This document shows, in pieces, positions 6,291 to 12,829 of a stretch of 12,939 nucleotides of DNA. This DNA is from an uncultured Streptococcus sp. (GTDB lineage: Bacteria > Bacillota > Bacilli > Lactobacillales > Streptococcaceae). The stretch is from NCBI GenBank assembly GCA_916048115.1, contig CAJZGQ010000018.1, forward strand, positions 1 to 12,939. Direction: 5' to 3'. The position numbers and the translations under genes were made by a program. Below the pieces are notes generated by a model, which saw only the letters and a list, made by a program, of their open reading frames with translations, was not told where the DNA came from and did no database searches. The stretch's first letter is position 1; every line of letters begins with the position of its first letter.

Positions 6291-6791
6291 TTAAAAAATT
6301 GATTTGTAATCTAAGACATCCGCAAAACGTTCTGCCCAAATATTTTCATAAAATTCATTAAGCGTTTCTGCTGGAATATCCTCTCCATCAAAGGTTGTGA
6401 CAGCTCCTTCTGGAATGACCAGCTTGTAGCCATATTCAAATCCCACTTTGACGGATGTATCGACACAATATTCTGTCTGCATACCACACAGGACCAGTTG
6501 TTCAATCCCTTGTTGATCCAAGTATTCTTTTAATCCTGTCTCTTTAAATATGCTATTGTATCGCTTCTGAAACACCTTCTCATCTGCCTGCCTCTTCAAC
6601 AAGGGCGATAATTGCCAATCTTCCGAAGTTAAAGCCTCTGGCGTTTCAATATGCTGCATGTAGATAATTTCAATCTGCTGTTTTCTAGCCTGATCTTGCA
6701 AATAAGCGATCTTCTCTAAGAGCTTTTCTGCCTCAAAACCTGTTTCCACTAAGATATTTTGTACATCAATAATGATAAAAGCTGTCTTCAC
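6291..6791 (-). CDS. Isochorismatase-family cysteine hydrolase
   Basis: A 166-residue alpha/beta hydrolase of the isochorismatase-like superfamily. The catalytic triad is visible: Asp9 in IIIDVQN, Lys76 in [10 protein letters not shown] and the nucleophile Cys109 in [13 protein letters not shown]. The cis-peptide region ([11 protein letters not shown]) is also typical. The Asp-x-His...His metal site of nicotinamidase PncA is not seen; MQHIETPEA stands where it would be. So despite the nadD neighbourhood I do not call it pncA, and the substrate is unknown. It starts at GTG directly after the yqeK TGA with no gap, and AGGAG lies six bases upstream, so translation is probably coupled. rsfS follows 14 bases later. 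Confidence 0.88.
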   Translation of the reverse strand: MKTAFIIIDVQNILVETGFEAEKLLEKIAYLQDQARKQQIEIIYMQHIETPEALTSEDWQLSPLLKRQADEKVFQKRYNSIFKETGLKEYLDQQGIEQLVLCGMQTEYCVDTSVKVGFEYGYKLVIPEGAVTTFDGEDIPAETLNEFYENIWAERFADVLDYKSIF

Positions 6792-7388
6792 TCACTGCTC
6801 CTCTTTCAAATACTTCACAAAGGCGTTATAGGTTTCAAGGGTTTGGGGATAAATGGGCAATCCTTGGTGGGCTAGGTGTTCGACTGTGCGAGCCGTCTCA
6901 TAGGCCACGGCACGATCCAAGGAGACTTGAGCGATGTCACGTGCTTGATCCACTCCTGGGAAGGCCCGGTTGTGCTCAATGTAATCAGCCACATAGACAA
7001 TCTTGTCTAAGGTTGACATCTGTCCACTCCCCACGGTGTGAATCTCAATACTGCGAAGAATGGCTGGATCTGTCAGTCCGAGGTCTTCTTGGATCTTGTA
7101 AATCCCGACCATCCCATGCCAGACATTGTTGCCCCAGTTTTTTAATGCTGGATCCAGCTCATAGCGATCAATCAAGTTCAGAAATTCCTGATCTGATAAT
7201 TTCTTGGCGTAGTCATGTAACAAACCTGCTAGACCAGCCTGCTCTTCATCAGCCCCATAGCGTTTGGCCAAGTCACGCGCAGCCTTCTCAACCCCTAAAC
7301 AGTGAGTAAGCCGCTTTTCTGGCAGGATTTGGCGCATTTTTTCAAGCAAGACCTCACGAGAAAAGCCTAGATAGTTTTCATAGGTCAT
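6792..7388 (-). CDS. yqeK: YqeK family HD-domain Ap4A hydrolase (symmetrical)
   Basis: A metal-dependent HD-domain phosphohydrolase. Members of this family split diadenosine tetraphosphate into two ADP, lowering a stress-linked dinucleotide. Metal ligands are evident: His29 (RLTHCLGV), the HD pair His58-Asp59 (GLLHDYAKK), His91 (WHGMVG), His117 (IEIHTVG) and Asp135 ([10 protein letters not shown]). The protein has 198 residues, the normal length. Its ATG overlaps the nadD stop (ATGA), a translational coupling that is often seen for nadD-yqeK. Older annotations call it a putative HD-superfamily hydrolase of NAD metabolism. Confidence 0.94.
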   Translation of the reverse strand: MTYENYLGFSREVLLEKMRQILPEKRLTHCLGVEKAARDLAKRYGADEEQAGLAGLLHDYAKKLSDQEFLNLIDRYELDPALKNWGNNVWHGMVGIYKIQEDLGLTDPAILRSIEIHTVGSGQMSTLDKIVYVADYIEHNRAFPGVDQARDIAQVSLDRAVAYETARTVEHLAHQGLPIYPQTLETYNAFVKYLKEEQ

Positions 7389-8017
7389 TGATACAATCCT
7401 TCTTTCTTGATGTAATCCAAGACTGGTTTTGGCAACATAAAATTCGGCGTCCGGCCTTTGGCTACAAAATCACGCACCATACTAGAGGAGATGTCCATGA
7501 GAGGAACATCCACCCAGATCACCGGATAAGAAGTCCCCGCCTTATAGCGTGGTCGCTGGACCCCGACAAATTGCACAATCTCCACCAATTCATCGATGCG
7601 GTGCCATTTTGGTAAATAATCCACCATATCTGCACCAATAATGAAGTAATAATCTGTGTCTGGATCCCGTTCATTGAGCAAGAGCATGGTGTCGTAGGTA
7701 TAGGAAATCCCTTTCCGCTCGAGTTCAATCGTCTCGATTTCCAGACCTTCAATACCTTCAATGGCTAATTCCAGCATCTTAAGGCGATGGTGCTCTGCAA
7801 TCGTCCCCTTGGCATCGACATGCGGTGGCTCATACTCAGGCATCAAGAGCACCTTATCTAATCCTAATTGTTGGCGCACTTGATCCGCAACGACCAAATG
7901 GGCATTGTGGACCGGATTGAAATTTCCACCCAAAATACCAACTTGTTTGCGTTTCTTGTCTTTGATCTCTGGCTCTAACTCTACCTTGGTAAAGGGAGTC
8001 AATAGTTCAATTGCCAT
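7385..8017 (-). CDS. nadD: Nicotinate-nucleotide adenylyltransferase NadD
   Basis: Transfers AMP from ATP to nicotinate mononucleotide, giving deamido-NAD, an essential step of NAD synthesis. [14 protein letters not shown] (residues 27-40) is the nucleotidyltransferase HxxH signature and ISSSMVR (176-182) is the second ATP-binding motif. [15 protein letters not shown] (127-140) is the usual NadD substrate loop. The protein has 210 residues, with an N-terminal extension of about 24 residues before the Rossmann strand that I recall from streptococcal homologues. AGGAG lies nine bases upstream of the ATG. It is 21 bases after yhbY and overlaps yqeK by four bases. Confidence 0.96.
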   Translation of the reverse strand: MAIELLTPFTKVELEPEIKDKKRKQVGILGGNFNPVHNAHLVVADQVRQQLGLDKVLLMPEYEPPHVDAKGTIAEHHRLKMLELAIEGIEGLEIETIELERKGISYTYDTMLLLNERDPDTDYYFIIGADMVDYLPKWHRIDELVEIVQFVGVQRPRYKAGTSYPVIWVDVPLMDISSSMVRDFVAKGRTPNFMLPKPVLDYIKKEGLYQ

Positions 8018-8038
8018 AGGTTTGCTCTCCTCGATGTC

Positions 8039-8350
8039 TTAAATTTCTTTTACCTTCGCTGAAATTTTACGATTTTCTTTTTTGCTCGATTGTTTAAACA
8101 AGATGAGAATCCGACCAATCTTTTGGACCGTTTCCACACCGATTTCCTCTTCTAAGATTTCTGCTACTTCATGGATATTCTCATCCGTATTTTGAAGAAG
8201 GGTCACCTTGATCAGTTCACGCGCATCCAGCGCTTGGCGCACACTGGTTTTGATTTGGTCATTGAGCCCGTTTTTCCCAATTTGGATAATAGGTTTGAGG
8301 CTGTGGGCTTGGCTATTGAGGAAAGCCCGTTGTTTAGATGTTAATGTCAT
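8039..8350 (-). CDS. yhbY: YhbY/CRM-domain RNA-binding protein, ribosome assembly
   Basis: A single CRM (CRS1-YhbY) domain protein of 103 residues that associates with pre-50S particles. The hallmark GKNGL (residues 25-29) sits in the loop after the first strand, and the KQRAFLNSQAHSLKPIIQIGKNGLNDQI stretch is typical. A second conserved part, EEIGVETVQKIGRILILFK, completes the fold. The tail is very basic, fitting RNA contact. AAGGAAG lies seven bases before ATG. The leader upstream is unusual: a 225-base gap after yqeH holding a closed multi-branch inverted-repeat structure that ends 21 bases before the start. Confidence 0.94.
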   Translation of the reverse strand: MTLTSKQRAFLNSQAHSLKPIIQIGKNGLNDQIKTSVRQALDARELIKVTLLQNTDENIHEVAEILEEEIGVETVQKIGRILILFKQSSKKENRKISAKVKEI

Positions 8351-8371
8351 GCTTTTACTTCCTTTTTTCTT

Positions 8372-8524
8372 GATCGTTATTTTAAGTGGTGGGGACGGCC
8401 GGAACTAATTTTTCAAAGATCTCATCTTTGAAAAATGGATTTCCTCACCTCAAAATGGAGCCTTGGTCTCCATTTTGCCCTTTCCAATCTATCGATTGGC
8501 AACTACACCACGGCAATAACGATC
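8372..8524 (-). other. Multi-branch inverted-repeat structure between yqeH and yhbY (candidate structured leader RNA or repeat element)
   Basis: The closing stem is GATCGTTATT (8372-8381) with AATAACGATC (8515-8524), continued after a small internal loop by GTGGTG (8386-8391) with CACCAC (8506-8511). Inside are three hairpins. The first is a 13-bp stem (8408-8420/8424-8436, loop CTC), the second a 10-bp stem (8451-8460/8468-8477), and the third a 6-bp stem CCAATC/GATTGG (8484-8489/8494-8499). On the minus strand the structure ends 11 bases before the AAGGAAG of yhbY. A weaker fourth hairpin (8528-8535/8547-8554) lies outside. None has a good terminator T-run. It could be a cis-acting leader, a processed RNA or a dispersed palindromic element. 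Confidence 0.65.
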
Positions 8525-8575
8525 TCTTGATGAGCTCACTTTGTTCGCTCTTCAGATATATTTTTTCCTGTTTTT

Positions 8576-9682
8576 TTAAATAATAGCTTTGCGGGTGACG
8601 ACGGCGACGCCTTCTGGTGCCCACACAGCTACTTTTGCTTCCCCATTGACGCGGATCCATCCGAGTCCAGAGATGACGAGGTCTGTCTTGTCCTTGATGG
8701 TAAACTCATGAGAAACCAAGGGTGGGAATTCTTCTTTTTCCTTGCTGTTAGGAGGAGTTAGTAAGCCACCGACATGCTTGTCATAAAAGGCGGTCGCTCC
8801 TTCGAGCTTGGTCCGATGAAGCTTGAGTTCGTTGTCAAAGAAGGCAGTGAACCCTTGCTTTTCTCCCTTGATAAAGTCAAAGCGTCCCAGACCACCCAAG
8901 AAGAGGGTTTGCTCTGGATTGAGCTGGTAGGTCTTGGGCTTGATTTCCTTTTTAGGACTGACATACTTGAGGTTTTTCGCCGTCAAGTAGTGAGCCATCT
9001 GGTGGCGATGGATAATCCCTGGTGTATCGTAGATGTAGGATCCATCGTCCAGTGGGATTTCAATCTTGTCCAGTGTTGTCCCTGGGAAGCGAGAAGTTGT
9101 AATAATATCCTTATCGCCTGTGATTTCTTGGATAATCGCATTGATGAGGGTCGATTTCCCAACGTTGGTCACACCTACCACATAGACATCACGGCCTTTG
9201 CGGTACTGCTCGATCTTTTCCATCAAGTCCTTGATAGCACTCTTGTTTTGGGCAGAGGTGAGGACCACATCGACAGGACGCATGCCTTCTTCGTGGGCTC
9301 GCTCCATCAACCAATGGGTCACCTTGCTATCCTTGACAGACTTGGGCAAGATATCTTTTTTGTTTCCGACCAAGAGGACATCATTTCCTGCTACAAAGCG
9401 TGGTAGTCCAGGGATAACGGAGCCATTAAAGTCAAAAATATCGACTACATTGACCACGAGTGCATCACTATCTCCTACTTCGTGAAGGAGTTTTAGGAAA
9501 TCATCATCTGTCAGATGCACATCTGTGATTTCATTGTAGTGACGGAGACGGAAACAGCGTTGGCAATAGACTTCTCCTGTTTCCAAGCCCTTTTCAAGAG
9601 CTGATTGGGGAGTATAACCCAGCCCCTCTTTGTTTTCTGTCTGAATGGGCGCTCCACAGCCAATACAGAATAATTCTTCCAT
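8576..9682 (-). CDS. yqeH: Ribosome biogenesis GTPase YqeH (circularly permuted)
   Basis: A GTPase needed for 30S subunit assembly in Gram-positive bacteria. The N-terminal treble-clef zinc finger is clear: CIGC (residues 6-9) and CQRC (40-43). The GTPase motifs come in the permuted order typical of the family. G4 NKKD (107-110) and G5 TSAQNK (142-147) come first, then G1 GVTNVGKST (170-178), G2 around PGTT (200-203) and G3 DTPG (219-222). A C-terminal RNA-binding region follows. The length of 368 is normal. It starts two bases after the yqeG stop. Downstream, the operon is interrupted by the 225-base structured gap before yhbY. Confidence 0.97.
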   Translation of the reverse strand: MEELFCIGCGAPIQTENKEGLGYTPQSALEKGLETGEVYCQRCFRLRHYNEITDVHLTDDDFLKLLHEVGDSDALVVNVVDIFDFNGSVIPGLPRFVAGNDVLLVGNKKDILPKSVKDSKVTHWLMERAHEEGMRPVDVVLTSAQNKSAIKDLMEKIEQYRKGRDVYVVGVTNVGKSTLINAIIQEITGDKDIITTSRFPGTTLDKIEIPLDDGSYIYDTPGIIHRHQMAHYLTAKNLKYVSPKKEIKPKTYQLNPEQTLFLGGLGRFDFIKGEKQGFTAFFDNELKLHRTKLEGATAFYDKHVGGLLTPPNSKEKEEFPPLVSHEFTIKDKTDLVISGLGWIRVNGEAKVAVWAPEGVAVVTRKAII

Positions 9683-9684
9683 TC

Positions 9685-10212
9685 TTAAATTCCTTTTTTA
9701 TATACAATTGGACCATATTTTTCGGCCATTTGCTTCATAACACGGCGTTCACGTGCCCGGTTGATCTGCGTCTTGATCGAGTCATGCTCGACCAAAGGCT
9801 TGACCAAAATCGAACGAATGCCTGCACGATGGGCAGCCCGGATATCCGTCATCAGTTGATCCCCGACCATGACCACTTCATTTTTCTCATAGTGAAAACG
9901 TCTGAGGGCACGATCAATCCCAAAGGTAAAGGGCTTGAGCGACCAGGCTTCATAGTCAATATCAAATTTCTCAACAGCGCGCTTAACCCGTTTGGGACTA
10001 TTATTAGACACCACGATAACCCGAATCCCTCCATCACGAAGGTCGTGCAACCACTGGCGCATCTCAGGAGTTCCATCCGGATTATTCCAAGCAATCAAGG
10101 TATTATCCAAATCCACAAGGACTGCCTTAATACCCTGTTTTTTCAAGTCTGTAACGGTGAGATCATAGGCTGCTTCCACCGCAAAATCTGGTTTGTAATT
10201 TTCGATTGACAC
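9685..10212 (-). CDS. yqeG: YqeG family HAD-IIIA phosphatase
   Basis: A HAD-superfamily phosphatase whose substrate is not settled. Counting from TTG 10224, the motifs are: motif I VDLDNTL (nucleophile Asp38, acid/base Asp40), motif II VVSNNS (Ser73), motif III Lys97 (SLKPF) and motif IV GDQLMTD (Asp122, Asp127). It has no large cap domain. The frame can begin at TTG 10224 (179 residues). I chose GTG 10212 (MSIENYKPDF, 175 residues) because GGAG lies six bases before it, while the TTG has no site and would sit in the ribosome-binding region itself. It is the first gene of the ribosome-assembly/NAD operon, with an extended -10 promoter about 30 bases upstream. Confidence 0.93.
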   Translation of the reverse strand: MSIENYKPDFAVEAAYDLTVTDLKKQGIKAVLVDLDNTLIAWNNPDGTPEMRQWLHDLRDGGIRVIVVSNNSPKRVKRAVEKFDIDYEAWSLKPFTFGIDRALRRFHYEKNEVVMVGDQLMTDIRAAHRAGIRSILVKPLVEHDSIKTQINRARERRVMKQMAEKYGPIVYKKGI

Positions 10213-10241
10213 GTTTTTCTCCAAACATTCGTATTCTCCCC

Positions 10242-10250
10242 ATTATAGCA
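10242..10250 (-). promoter_or_regulatory. Extended -10 promoter of the yqeG-rsfS operon
   Basis: Minus-strand TGCTATAAT is a perfect extended -10, about 30 bases before the yqeG start. The -35 region (GTGCGA or TGCGAA) is poor. It is the only good promoter seen for the seven-gene operon. Confidence 0.75.
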
Positions 10251-10345
10251 TAAAATAGGCTTTTTCGCACGGATGACTTGATCTCAAGATAGAGGTTGAC
10301 TATCACATAAATAAATGTAAAATCTCTTCACTTTTTCTCTAATAC

Positions 10346-10371
10346 AAAAAAACTTTCCAAAAAGGAAAGTT
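10346..10371 (-). terminator. Intrinsic terminator of the two-helix membrane protein gene
   Basis: An 8-bp stem, AACTTTCC (10351-10358) with GGAAAGTT (10364-10371), and an A5 loop. On the minus strand it runs into seven T. Outer arms CTCTAA/TTAGAG (10337-10342, 10378-10383) extend the hairpin. Confidence 0.83.
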
Positions 10372-10411
10372 CTAATGTTAGAGTGGAGAGCAGTTTTATT
10401 CACAAGCTGTA

Positions 10412-11089
10412 CTATTCTCCATTCTTTTCTTCCTCCGAGTTCTTTAAGTATAGAAATTGAAGGTCGCTAACAATACTAGAGGCACCTACTTTTTCTCCTC
10501 TTTCGATATGAAGCACTTTAGAGAATTTCTGAAAATCTTGTTCTTCGGCATCAGGAGCAATACGAATATCCACAGATTGCCATCTACCATTTTTTTCTTT
10601 ATATCCAATCAAAGCAATTAGAAAATGATCACCTACCTTCTGTTGACGTGATAGCAACATGGATGGTTTTCCAAATAGGGCATCATAATATGTTGGATTA
10701 GATACTGCAAATAGGATAATATCTTGTCTTTTTAATTTTCCATCAACACTGGCTATGGGAATTTTATCAATATTCTCAATCATAGGTAAAACGGTGTCAC
10801 GTTTTAACCCTTCAAAACTCCATTCATTGTTATAATCTGATTTGGGATTCATGATTTTATCATAACTGTATAGATACTCCGCTCCCATACTAAGAAAGAA
10901 TAAGACAAAAGGAATACAAGTAACAATCAGGACACGTTTTTTATTTCCTGCTAAGAGATCAAACATGACATAACTGAAATAAATTAATAACCCCCAGGAA
11001 AATGTATTTTGATTGATGAAAGTATCTCGCACATTAGTAAAAGCAATTTCCCATAATTTTTGATGATATAAATTTATATATTCTTCCAC
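10412..11089 (-). CDS. Unrecognised membrane protein with two N-terminal helices
   Basis: A protein of 225 residues that I do not recognise. Two hydrophobic segments are clear: roughly residues 30-47 (FSWGLLIYFSYVMFDLL) and 52-72 (RVLIVTCIPFVLFFLSMGAEY), joined by the short basic turn AGNKKR. The remaining 150 residues are soluble and likely on one side of the membrane, with strands such as RQDIILFAVSN, FLIALIGYKE and SVDIRIAPDAEEQ, and a charged tail EEEKNGE. The start is GTG with GGGGAGG just upstream. It has its own extended -10 promoter and terminator, so it is a single-gene unit. Its base composition looks more AT-rich than the core operon beside it, consistent with an accessory gene. 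No transport or enzyme motif is seen. Confidence 0.8.
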   Translation of the reverse strand: MEEYINLYHQKLWEIAFTNVRDTFINQNTFSWGLLIYFSYVMFDLLAGNKKRVLIVTCIPFVLFFLSMGAEYLYSYDKIMNPKSDYNNEWSFEGLKRDTVLPMIENIDKIPIASVDGKLKRQDIILFAVSNPTYYDALFGKPSMLLSRQQKVGDHFLIALIGYKEKNGRWQSVDIRIAPDAEEQDFQKFSKVLHIERGEKVGASSIVSDLQFLYLKNSEEEKNGE

Positions 11090-11138
11090 TACATCCTCCC
11101 CTAATATCTATGATATTTATTTGAGCTCCAATTACATC

Positions 11139-11147
11139 ATTATATCA
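11139..11147 (-). promoter_or_regulatory. Extended -10 promoter of the two-helix membrane protein gene
   Basis: Minus-strand TGATATAAT, about 50 bases before the GTG start. The -35 candidate GTGATG at 17 bases spacing is weak. Confidence 0.65.
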
Positions 11148-11182
11148 TCTTTCAAGACTTTCATCACCTTCATCACCAGAGC

Positions 11183-11210
11183 TTGCAAATAGACTAAAAA
11201 ATGGTATAGT
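11183..11210 (+). promoter_or_regulatory. Promoter of the TVP38/DedA-like gene
   Basis: TTGCAA (11183-11188), 16-base spacer, TATAGT (11205-11210) with TGG before it, an extended -10. It lies 26 bases before the start codon and is divergent from the promoter at 11139-11147. Confidence 0.65.
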
Positions 11211-11236
11211 AGAAGAAAAAGAACTCGGAATTATTT

Positions 11237-11851
11237 ATGAAACAAACAAGCTCAAAAGAGGTCTCTCCTCTTCTCCAGCGTATCATTAATTGGTCGTCCA
11301 TCATCGGAGCTCTTGGGACCTTGGCCTTTTGTATCTGGGCCTACTTTGCTGGCATCCTTCAATCCAAGGAAACTTTGTCAGCTTTTATTCTCCAAGCAGG
11401 CATCTTTGGACCCCCTCTCTTTATCTTTCTTCAGATCCTTCAGACAGTGGTCCCTATTATTCCCGGCGCCCTGACATCTGTAGCAGGTGTTTTCATCTAC
11501 GGTCATATTATCGGGACTATTTATAACTACATCGGCATCGTCATCGGTTGTGCTATTATCTTCCATCTCGCCAGAATGTACGGACCTAAGTTCGTCCAAT
11601 CCATGGTCAGTCAGAAGACCTACGACAAGTACATTGGCTGGCTCAATGAAGGCAAGCGGTTCGATCGCTTCTTTATCTTCATGATGATCTGGCCAGTTAG
11701 TCCCGCCGACTTCATCTGTATGCTGGCAGGTCTGACCAATATGACCTTCAAACGCTACATGACCATCATCATCCTCTGCAAACCTATCACCCTCGTCATC
11801 TACACCTACGGCCTGACCTATATCATCGATTATTTCTGGCAAATGGTCTAA
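11237..11851 (+). CDS. TVP38/TMEM64 (VTT/DedA-like) family membrane protein
   Basis: A polytopic inner-membrane protein of 204 residues from the VTT-domain group, whose DedA members are linked to lipid-carrier movement across the membrane. Hydrophobic segments lie at about 19-41, 52-74, 78-112, 145-165 and 172-200. The middle has the family pattern VVPIIPGALTSVAGVFIYGHIIGTIYNYIG (residues 71-100). After a soluble loop comes RFDRFFIFMMIWPVSPADFICMLAGLTNMTFKRY (141-174), with the re-entrant-like proline and the conserved Arg. The substrate is unknown. The start has only a weak GGAA site. A single-gene unit with its own promoter and a strong terminator. Confidence 0.88.
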   Translation: MKQTSSKEVSPLLQRIINWSSIIGALGTLAFCIWAYFAGILQSKETLSAFILQAGIFGPPLFIFLQILQTVVPIIPGALTSVAGVFIYGHIIGTIYNYIGIVIGCAIIFHLARMYGPKFVQSMVSQKTYDKYIGWLNEGKRFDRFFIFMMIWPVSPADFICMLAGLTNMTFKRYMTIIILCKPITLVIYTYGLTYIIDYFWQMV

Positions 11852-11857
11852 AGCATG

Positions 11858-11892
11858 ACACCACCTCCTAAAGACTAGGAGGTGGTGTTTTT
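11858..11892 (+). terminator. Intrinsic terminator after the TVP38/DedA-like gene
   Basis: A 13-bp perfect GC-rich stem, ACACCACCTCCTA (11858-11870) with TAGGAGGTGGTGT (11876-11888), loop AAGAC, then TTTTT (11888-11892). It starts seven bases past the stop codon. Confidence 0.93.
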
Positions 11893-12003
11893 GTAAAAAA
11901 GAGAACCTTAACCAATTTTTTAAATTACTCTATATATAGTTATCCCATTCCATCTATGAGCTCATATCAGTAAGTGTAGTAAGCACTGATACGTTTACAT
12001 TCA

Positions 12004-12759
12004 TTAATATAAATCTTCCAAACTTCTATATTCAACGACTTCATTTTTAATAACATTTTTTTCAAATTCAAAATGGTTAAGTGGGTTATCAATCAATACC
12101 AATCTTGGAATATCGTCGAGATTAGTGACTAGAGATAGAATAAAATCTGATTGATATTCCTTAGCTTTCTCAAATTCTTTGGAGGTCAAACGAATACGTC
12201 CTTTAGGTTTTCGGATACCTTTAACCTCAGCAAGGTATGAATGTTCTTGAACATCTACTTGGAAATCATATCCATCACCATAAAGACGGGCATCAGTCAA
12301 TTGGCCACCTTGAAATTTTTCTTCCTTATCAAAATGGTGTATGAAATAATTCTCTGCTTCCATTCCAGTTTCTTGTAGGCGTTTGAATTTCGTTCGAATG
12401 ATTGGCTTTTCAACGATGGTTATGCCTGTTTTCTTCCCTTCACTTGCAAGCAGCATTTTGACTATTTCTGCAAAACTGTGAACATCCTCATTTCCAAACA
12501 TCGTGTCAATTAAATCTTTTCGAAAACGGTAGACTTCAGCTTTTTGCCACCAACCTTTTCGATTGTTATCAAAATAGGGGTCGAATAAATCCATTCTATT
12601 TTTGACGACACCCGTTGTTTCTGCAATGCCTAAAGAAACTATGTAACGATAAAACTCGGATTTACTAGAGCATTGAAATTCCTTTATAAAAGTATCATCA
12701 AACTTAGCAAGACCATAGCCAATCAAGTTTAACAATTCATAGTGAGGGTGTTTAGACAT
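12004..12759 (-). CDS. DUF3883/PD-(D/E)xK nuclease-like protein
   Basis: A soluble 251-residue protein. The C-terminal part (about 132-225) resembles the DUF3883 domain, which belongs to the PD-(D/E)xK nuclease group. Glu135 is in AENYF, Asp165 in GDGYDFQVDV and Glu178-Lys180 in YLAEVKG. LTSKEFEKAKEYQSDFILSLVTNLDDIPRLVLIDNP then follows, as in restriction-like members. The catalytic pattern is complete, so activity is plausible but unproven. The N-terminal 120 residues are helical with several aromatic residues (RKGWWQK) and may bind DNA. ATG 12759 was chosen because TGGAGAAAG precedes it; ATG 12771 and TTG 12774 have no site. No methylase or helicase partner is visible, so it stands alone. 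Defence is only a suggestion. Confidence 0.78.
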   Translation of the reverse strand: MSKHPHYELLNLIGYGLAKFDDTFIKEFQCSSKSEFYRYIVSLGIAETTGVVKNRMDLFDPYFDNNRKGWWQKAEVYRFRKDLIDTMFGNEDVHSFAEIVKMLLASEGKKTGITIVEKPIIRTKFKRLQETGMEAENYFIHHFDKEEKFQGGQLTDARLYGDGYDFQVDVQEHSYLAEVKGIRKPKGRIRLTSKEFEKAKEYQSDFILSLVTNLDDIPRLVLIDNPLNHFEFEKNVIKNEVVEYRSLEDLY

Positions 12760-12788
12760 AACTTTCTCCATCAATAGATATTGATTTC

Positions 12789-12797
12789 ATTATACCA
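12789..12797 (-). promoter_or_regulatory. Extended -10 promoter of the DUF3883 gene
   Basis: Minus-strand TGGTATAAT, 30 bases before the chosen start. The upstream region is occupied by the valS terminator, and no good -35 is present. Confidence 0.65.
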
Positions 12798-12823
12798 AAA
12801 AAACACGGCATACCGCCGTGTTT
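12797..12823 (-). terminator. Intrinsic terminator of valS
   Basis: A 9-bp perfect stem, AAACACGGC (12801-12809) with GCCGTGTTT (12815-12823), loop of five, followed on the minus strand by seven T ending at 12797. It sits seven bases beyond the valS stop. Confidence 0.9.
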
Positions 12824-12829
12824 CTAGGT

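Noticed and set aside
6277..6339. Longer RsfS start upstream of 6276
   Set aside because: It would run back into the cysteine hydrolase end and lacks a ribosome binding site, while ATG 6276 has GAGGA and family length.
6291..6791. Assignment as nicotinamidase PncA because of nearby nadD
   Set aside because: The Asp-x-His...His metal-binding motif of PncA is not present.
8386..8660. Short ORFs on both strands over the yqeH-yhbY gap
   Set aside because: They run through perfect hairpins and have no family likeness; the inverted-repeat structure explains the region better.
8774..9406. 210-codon plus-strand ORF inside yqeH
   Set aside because: It lies fully antisense to yqeH, whose zinc-finger and GTPase motifs are unambiguous; the antisense translation shows no recognisable domain.
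11378..11842. 154-codon minus-strand ORF opposite the TVP38/DedA-like gene
   Set aside because: An Asp/His-rich shadow translation typical of the complement of a membrane protein gene; no start context.
11965..11991. Inverted repeat TATCAGT/ACTGATA just past the DUF3883 stop as a terminator
   Set aside because: Only 7 bp with a 13-base loop and no T-run on the minus strand; it may be a weak hairpin but I cannot call it a terminator.
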